Position numbers and translations under genes: made by a program. Below, in pieces: positions 58,276 to 64,000 of a stretch of DNA of 64,000 nucleotides. The notes under the pieces were generated by a model that saw only the letters and a list, made by a program, of their open reading frames with translations, did no database searches and was not told the origin of the DNA. Position 1 is the stretch's first letter, and the number at the start of each line of letters is the position of its first letter. The stretch lies in NCBI GenBank assembly GCA_030077755.1, contig JAQJZZ010000020.1, positions 868,001-932,000 on the forward strand. Reading direction: 5' to 3'. Origin of the DNA: Filosporella fistucella (taxonomy: Eukaryota > Ascomycota > Leotiomycetes > Helotiales).

Positions 58276-58835
58276 CTTATATTATGTATTTGCTTTCGGG
58301 CAGGAAGGTTTGATATAGCGGACCGCAGAGCCCTGAGTGAAGCTGGTGTCTTTCTTTGTGTTGATTTTCGGAAGGCTATTTGTCGACCAGCTTCTGGGCA
58401 CAATTTGCTATTTGAGGCCGCAGATAGTGGGGTCCTGATCTTAAAACAAAGAGTACTCGGATCGTAATCGAGAGTGGTGATGAAGAGAACAGTATCTGGG
58501 TTCTTCAAAGCGAACAGTGGCTATTTGGCGCTGGTTGCTGATTCAGATTAGGTATCTTTGGTTCGATGCCTGTAGTCGTGAATGACCACAATCGTGCCTC
58601 GTCAGGTATGACGCGCTAGTCCCTCTCATCACCTCACTTTGGGCTAGCGTCATTTATCACGTGACCATAACCTTCTGGATCTTCCATTGTTGACTTTACA
58701 ACTACCTACCTACTCGTTGCACTTCATTTCCAGCTTCCTTCTTGCCTGCACAAACAAAAGTGCAGGTTGTTCGTGGTTTCTCCTGAGCAACGTGGAATAT
58801 TATACCATCTGACAAAAAGTGGATCCACGCTTGTC
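58276..58835. promoter_or_regulatory. bidirectional promoter region, SNF7 / TEN1
   Basis: 560 bp between divergent start codons. A perfect tRNA-type B-box string occurs at 58560-58570 but lacks a matching arm structure. No element assigned. Confidence 0.45.
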
Positions 58836-59466
58836 ATGTCTGGCGTTCAGAATGGCCCTATCCCGACAAGATTAACCCTCCTATCTGATCTTCCTATATT
58901 CGCACCAGGGTCTAAGGTGCGATTTCTTGGATGGTGAGTTTTCAGCTTTTACAATCAATCACAGTCGTTAACTTGGAGCTGAGTTGAGGACCCGGACTAT
59001 CGATCTCGAATGTTACACAGCATTTGTTGATTAGCAAAGTCCTTGAGCCCTTAAGCCCTCGCTATTTCACTTCTAATACTGCAAGAGCTAGGAGCGTTGC
59101 TGCTTTGATTTTGGAATTGAGACTGATTCCATGCTGATAAAATTCCATAGTGTCACCCACTATTCAACGAAATCTGCAGTGCTTACACTTGAGCATAACC
59201 ATCCTCCAGGAAATTCACTGAAAGCGCTGGTTGATATCAACCTGCTTATTCAGAATATGAAATCTGTTGAGACTAGGATTGGGGAGTGGGTTAATGTCAT
59301 GGGCTATGTCAAAGAACCTGATAGACAAACACTGGCCACTTTTAAGGACATCCGGATTCAAGCGATTGTTCTATGGTCATCAGGGCCCTTAAACCTCCAG
59401 AAATATGAGCAAAGTCTGGACAGTCAAATTCCAGAGGAGCAGGACGGTTCTGAACGGAAGCCATAA
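58836..59466 (+). CDS. TEN1: CST telomere-capping complex subunit Ten1
   Basis: Two exons (58836-58933, 59151-59466) separated by a 217-nt intron give about 137 residues, normal for fungal Ten1. The protein is a single OB fold with the family blocks PTRLTLLSDLPIFAPGSKVR, FLGCVTHYSTKSAVLTLEH, NSLKALVDINLLIQNMKS and TRIGEWVNVMGYV. With Stn1 and Cdc13/CTC1-type partners, Ten1 caps telomere ends and regulates C-strand fill-in. The first exon is too short for an ORF scan, and the splice (TG then T) restores the conserved FLGCVT. The terminal ~20 residues are acidic. It is divergent from SNF7. Confidence 0.9.
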
Positions 59467-60672
59467 TCTACTCCAAGTGACTACTGCCCTCGAAGCTCAT
59501 GTTGCCAATTAGAACGGCGGCAGCGAAGCCTCGAAGAAGTAGTTATTTCGACATCTCACCTTGAGTGAGTTAGAGTGAGCATGTATAACGTCCAGAGCAT
59601 CTCGGAAATGCCCCGATCTCATACCACAGTAGAGTTTCCGCTGACACAAACACCAACGATTCGCATTTCGGTTTCAATTTGACCAACTAGCAGTTATCTA
59701 CTGCTCTACTCGCACTGAATCCACCGACCCTGTTTGATGTTGCTCAATTTGAGCCATTGTTGCCCTGTTGCGGGATTTTCCCACCGGAAAACTTATCGGG
59801 AGAAGGATAAGCAACGCCCGTCAGCGGTTTAAATAATCACAGCACTTCGTGAGTAGTTTCTACTTGAAATCGTACTTCATAATAGAATCTTTGTGGTGGG
59901 CTGAGTCGAACGCGAGTCAAACTTTTAATCCGATGTTCAAGTCGGCTTATTGAAGTCGTTTATGTCTGCGATTTGTCAATGTTCTTTAACATCTTCCACG
60001 TCCAGATAAGATGCTCCAAGGCGAGGAAACCGAACTTGAATTTGTATCAACTTGGCTTCAATGGTCAAAAAGGAACAAGGCTCCTGCTCAGGGATGAGGC
60101 TCTGAACTGAGTGGCGTCGGCGTAACACAATTTCCGATGACCCGTCAAGAATATCGTGATATTCACAGCCTTGTCGCCCCGCCAAGCACGACAACGACAT
60201 TGTTGCGTTATTTTCTCCTCTTTGACGTCCTACTTCCTTTTTAAGATTTTGGGATTCTGACGTCGATGAAGTTTCCATTGGCTCAAGTGGGATATTATTC
60301 ACGCAAGTAGCAGGGTGACCGAGGTTTTGGGCGTCCGCAAACATACGAAAGTTTGCATTATGGCGTGAATCTCATTTTGATCATGATCATGTTATCAAGC
60401 ATCAATGTTGAATTGTGACTATTGACATTACGTATGTATGAAGTGCTGATCAAGTGCTAATTGCAACCAGGAACATGAAAACCAAAGCCTCGCTATGCAT
60501 CATCAATACCACCGGGTACTTGAAACGGCAGGATATCTCTGTCGTGTTGTGTTGTCGCTCAATCTGGGTGATCCCCGTACCAACGCCATAGTGACCATGG
60601 GTGAAAATATACGCAGACGCCGGACCCCCAAAAGTTCTGTCAATTTGATACGCCCTCCTTTACACGTCGTCT
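59467..60672. other. intergenic region downstream of TEN1
   Basis: About 1.2 kb. A 122-codon ATG frame on the minus strand (60344-59976) has no motif or splice support. A tRNA-Lys-like string at about 59899-59950 lacks an acceptor stem and is not called. Confidence 0.4.
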
Positions 60673-61191
60673 TCACCATCGGTCTCTCCGGCCATAGTTA
60701 CGCTCATCTGAACGTCTTCTTCCAGACCCCTCGCCCCGTTCTCCCGAGTGGCGACGGTGTCTTGTGGAGTCAGAATTCCTTGACCCTCTCGAGACCACGA
60801 TGGGCTTATGGAGTGGTCGCTTAAGATTCTTGTCAGAATCCGTTTTTGATCGAGCGGCCGCTTGCTGCTGCCAAACTTCCATGGACTTGCGGCAGATGTC
60901 ATCTATCTGCTCCTGTGTATCATGTCAATACCGCTGTCAAGTTGACAGCAATGGCCATGGCGATCTTACATCCGTCAAGCATTCTCCAGGCGTTGTGATG
61001 AGGAAACCATCTTCTCCCTGGAGGTCGAATCAGTATAGGTGAGTAGTAGGAGTATCCGAATAAGGCACCTCGTATGTGAAAGGCCGAACAGTTGATTCAG
61101 GACCGAGGTAATATTGGATCTGTTGAACAATGACTTTTTTGTTTATGTCGAGGTTGGGTATCCAGTACTTGTTTTTCTCGTCATAAGCCAT
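60673..61191 (-). CDS. small lineage-specific protein with a Tyr-Trp/LGP/TVRPF domain
   Basis: Three exons (61191-61069, 61017-60970, 60912-60673), all phase 0 with canonical ends, give about 136 residues. The pieces read as one domain: KNKYWIPNLDINKKVIVQQI, then YYLGPESTVRPFTYEGEDGF, then LITTPGECLTDEQIDDICRK, followed by a Trp-Gln helix (SMEVWQQQAAARS). I recall this layout from many unnamed Leotiomycete proteins; that is memory, not a search. The tail is basic and Arg/Ser-rich (TRHRRHSGERGEGSGRRRSD), possibly nucleic-acid binding or nuclear. Start is the ATG before AYDEKN. Function unknown. Confidence 0.75.
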
Positions 61192-63833
61192 TCGGACAGA
61201 TTCCAAACGTATAAATGAACTATTTCTACAGAGACATAAGAATGTTGACAAAGGTGGCACTGCAGATCTTGAGTCTTCTGTGTGATTTAAGCTAAAGGAC
61301 GGTGAAGATTATATACAGGTCTCGGTGGCGTGGAGCCGTGTTTTTTTCAAAATTCGGTGAGCGGTTGCAACAGGCCACTCAAAGCTGAATGAGGAATATG
61401 TTATTCCGTATGGTTATTGTTTCGGAGCCTAGTTGCGGTCAGAGATCGCACACGTTGCCTCCCATGCAATGCGAGGTTTAATGCCTTGTTCATATGCCAA
61501 TCTCAAAGCATGAGCGGTTCGTCGCCCTGGTGAGGCGGATTTGCAAGCATAAATGATTGGCTGCTTATCGATGCCCTAGTCTCAGTGGCCACAATCTCAC
61601 AAAGTGGTTCTCGATTCGAGGAAATCCAATTTAAACAAGCTGTGTGTGGTCCAATTCTCTTTTTCGTGGAGGAAATTAATTGGGAGCGAGTAACGAGTAT
61701 TCTGCATTGGGGTCGTGTCATATGGTATTCGCAGAACACGATGGAGCCGACACCAAACAATAGTAGCAAACTCAATGCTACAACTGCGTGTGGATCGTCT
61801 TTAGATGCAGGAAGAATCATATTGGGAAAAGTACCATCTATCTGGTTGTTCCCACATCAGTTGCTAACCGCCGGAATCGCTGTGAAATTCTGGAATGGCG
61901 GCCCATCAATTTGGAGTTGTCGTGGGGAGCGATTTTGTCTTCACGGACACAACAAGATCGACATTTTAAACTTCGATATTCAAAACGTGGAGACAGTGCC
62001 GATCACCTTAGCGATCCTGCCGGGCTCAATTAGATATCCAAGTTCCCGGGAACATGGTCTTTGCGGCACCATGTCAATCATCGTCAGTCTGACCTGTGAG
62101 CCAACCATTCTTGCGCCCTGTTAGCTGCGAGCCTGGATACTTAGTTTCCAGAAGCCCTCTCTAGTACAAATCAACGCGGATCCCTTCGTTCTCTCGCTCT
62201 TCAAAACTCTCTACATAAGCTTGATGTCAATATTTTCTACCATATTCGCTGTCCGGCTTGGAATGTCGAGCGAACATAAATTGGACCAAGGAAAACATAC
62301 GCCCACACACCTCCAAAATCATGAAAATCTTTCAGCTTGGGACTTGATCGTCACACACGAGCAGGATTTATCACTCCGATGCAGATTCCATGAACACAAA
62401 CCATCGTTCCGAATGCCAGAGCTTACAAGTCGTCCGGCAAATCGCAGAGCGGGCGATCAAACACAGCGGCTCTGTTACCGTTCCTCATTACTTTTTGCAG
62501 TTGCCGTCATACCTTCCCAAAGGGGTTCGAAACACCAACTCTACAATGTGATGGGGGTTGCAAAGGTAATATCTTCAGTCAACAATTCAATGTGGTATTA
62601 CGAATGTGCCACGTGATGCGGTATATTCTCGTCCTTTCTAAGTATAAGGCTGAGCCGTATTGGAGCCATAACACCTACTCTGAAACTACTATAGAGCAAC
62701 CACATACAAAACTGGCAAGCCTTGCGCGAACCCGGGCGTTGAGGCTATTTGCCGGCCGTATGGGTCAGGAACAACTTTGGGGCGCCGGTGATCCTGTCTC
62801 GGGCCGGCCGACAATAAGGAGTCAAAAGAACCGTCATTGCGGAAGTACTCCCATTCAAGCTGGGCACTTCGAGCACACGGGTACGCTTTTGATACGAAGA
62901 TTGGAACATTGAATATTGCGCCATATATCAGCGGTTCGGTAGCTCTCGCCCAGCAGTATGAAGTGAGACTTTCATCTTACATCCCCATGTGAGAATTATC
63001 AAGGAGAGCCTTTTAGGGCGACGACAGAAGCCTCAACATACAGCTCTAACATCAAGAGCCCTTCTCCTGGACTCCGTGGAACAGTTCTCAGTTAGGGATC
63101 TTCGGCCACCGAAACACCGCCTTGTGCAGGTTACATCCTTTTGGATACGAAATCAGCTCATTGAGAAGAAAGTAATCTCGTTCGTCGCCCTGCTTATAGG
63201 TGTTAAAGATATTCAATGAAGAGTGGCGTTGAAATAATCTCCGAGCTGACGAAGAGGCGTAGCTGCTGTGTAACAGTATCCTTCGAACCTTTCTTCGTAT
63301 CCTGGTCGTAGCGATGAGGGGATGCAAACTGTACCCAAGATACAAACTATACATTAAGATATCACCATTTTGAAATAGTAAATCGAACAGCTTACTGTTT
63401 GCAAACAATTCCCCGCTTCACAAATCCAATTATTCGGGTTACAAACTGCTCCATCGCCGAGCTCGGACAGTAGCGGGCAGAATGGCACAGTTAGGATTCG
63501 TGCTACGGTTCTGATTATTGTTCAGCTGATCTTTTTGGGTGATGGGGGAGTTGCACGACGGATGGTAGTCAACAAACACACTACGACGTGGTGATGCGAC
63601 GTTGATTTGCGGAATGGCATCTCCGAGGAGAGCTAGAATTGGTATCGAGGGCTACCCGCTCTGCGAACTGGCTGTAGGTATTCTGAAGAGCTTATGGTAA
63701 TACAACACTTGAAGAGAAATTATGGTAATGCCAGAGAACATACCAACCAGAAAGAGATCTAGGCTCCTCACAAGCGCGCAAAATTCTTTTGTGTAAGACT
63801 GTTATATACAATACTACTATTTACAATTCGTTT
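61192..63833. other. gene-poor stretch at the right end
   Basis: About 2.6 kb with no supportable gene. The longest frame (61585-62124, plus) begins with GTG and is overlapped by an ATG frame on the other strand (61820-61503) that has one hydrophobic segment; neither shows family motifs. No transposon ends or long repeats were seen. Confidence 0.4.
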
Positions 63834-64000
63834 CTAATAATGTTGTCCAATATTGTCACTTTCAATCAATTCCTGTGCATATGCCCAATGCTCTTCAACG
63901 CCTCGACAAATGCAACGCCATAACTTGGTATCCCTATTTGTATCCATAAAACTCCTAATTCCTATCCTTGCCCTTCTGTCTCCGTCATAGCGTCGTAAGA
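63834..64000 (-). CDS. C-terminal end of an unidentified gene leaving the window
   Basis: A minus-strand frame is open from the right edge to a stop at 63834, coding about 54 residues. Composition is protein-like (RYDGDRRARIGIRSFMDTN, LWRCICRGVEEHWAYAQELI). No family is recognised. An internal ATG at about 63947 could also make a short separate frame. Only the end is visible, so the call rests on composition and frame length. Confidence 0.4.
   Translation of the reverse strand, partial: LRRYDGDRRARIGIRSFMDTNRDTKLWRCICRGVEEHWAYAQELIESDNIGQHY

Noticed and set aside
58560..58570. Perfect B-box string GGTTCGATGCC in the SNF7/TEN1 promoter region
   Set aside because: No A box at the right distance and no T-arm or acceptor pairing around it.
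59899..59950. Sequence resembling part of a lysine tRNA (CTGAGTCGAACGC, then ACTTTTAATC, then GTTCAAGTC)
   Set aside because: The variable loop is missing, the anticodon stem is mispaired and no acceptor stem can be drawn; most likely chance or a far-decayed relic.
59976..60344. 122-codon minus-strand frame starting at an ATG
   Set aside because: No recognisable motif, no splice partners and low-quality composition; kept only as a note.
61503..62124. Overlapping frames on both strands (179 codons plus, 105 codons minus)
   Set aside because: The plus frame begins with GTG; the minus frame has one hydrophobic segment but no family motif, start context or splice partner. Neither can be supported alone.

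Overview
The window is nuclear DNA of a filamentous ascomycete (Pezizomycotina). Short GT-AG introns of about 43-110 nt, often with CTAAC/CTGAC-type branch sites, interrupt nearly every gene. A RHO1 GTPase, an Anp1-type mannosyltransferase, a HET-domain gene and a DUF3984-like gene all point to this group. The protein flavour suggests Leotiomycetes/Helotiales, but that placement is inference. Gene models were built by hand from splice sites, reading-frame continuity and family patterns. No search was run.

Layout, left to right. 0.5-8.3 kb holds small-molecule genes: a RidA-flavin amine oxidase fusion (-), an FMN 2-hydroxyacid oxidase/dehydrogenase (+), a ketopantoate-reductase-type enzyme (-) and a degenerate macro-domain protein (+). 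8.5-15.3 kb holds a DUF3984-like protein (-) divergent from ELP1 of Elongator (+), then mitochondrial ribosomal protein uL24m (-). 17.3-21 kb holds RHO1 and two lineage-specific small genes. 22.1-26.8 kb holds a vacuolar-type amino-acid transporter and a GPI-anchored aspartic protease, both on the minus strand. A 3.4-kb interval without a supportable gene precedes a HET-domain gene (30.2-32.3 kb, -). Next come a 3-methyladenine DNA glycosylase (-) divergent from ANP1 (+). 38.2-44.1 kb is a mitochondrial stretch: QCR7 (-) divergent from an NAD+ carrier (+), and a small membrane protein (-) divergent from an MCP2/ADCK1-type kinase (+). An MFS sugar transporter follows (44.3-46.1 kb, -).

The most striking locus is 47.35-55.35 kb on the minus strand. 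It is one gene of 21 exons encoding about 2165 residues of mostly Glu/Pro/Lys-rich sequence. Its last 18 introns are all phase 0. One section is a tandem array of exon+intron units with a period of about 120 bp.

The right end carries SNF7/VPS32 (-) divergent from the telomere-capping subunit TEN1 (+), a small three-exon lineage-specific gene (60.67-61.19 kb, -), a gene-poor stretch, and the C-terminal end of a gene that leaves the window on the minus strand. Divergent pairs with short shared promoters are frequent (DUF3984/ELP1, QCR7/NAD carrier, small membrane protein/MCP2, SNF7/TEN1). No transposon, rRNA, convincing tRNA or CRISPR array was seen.
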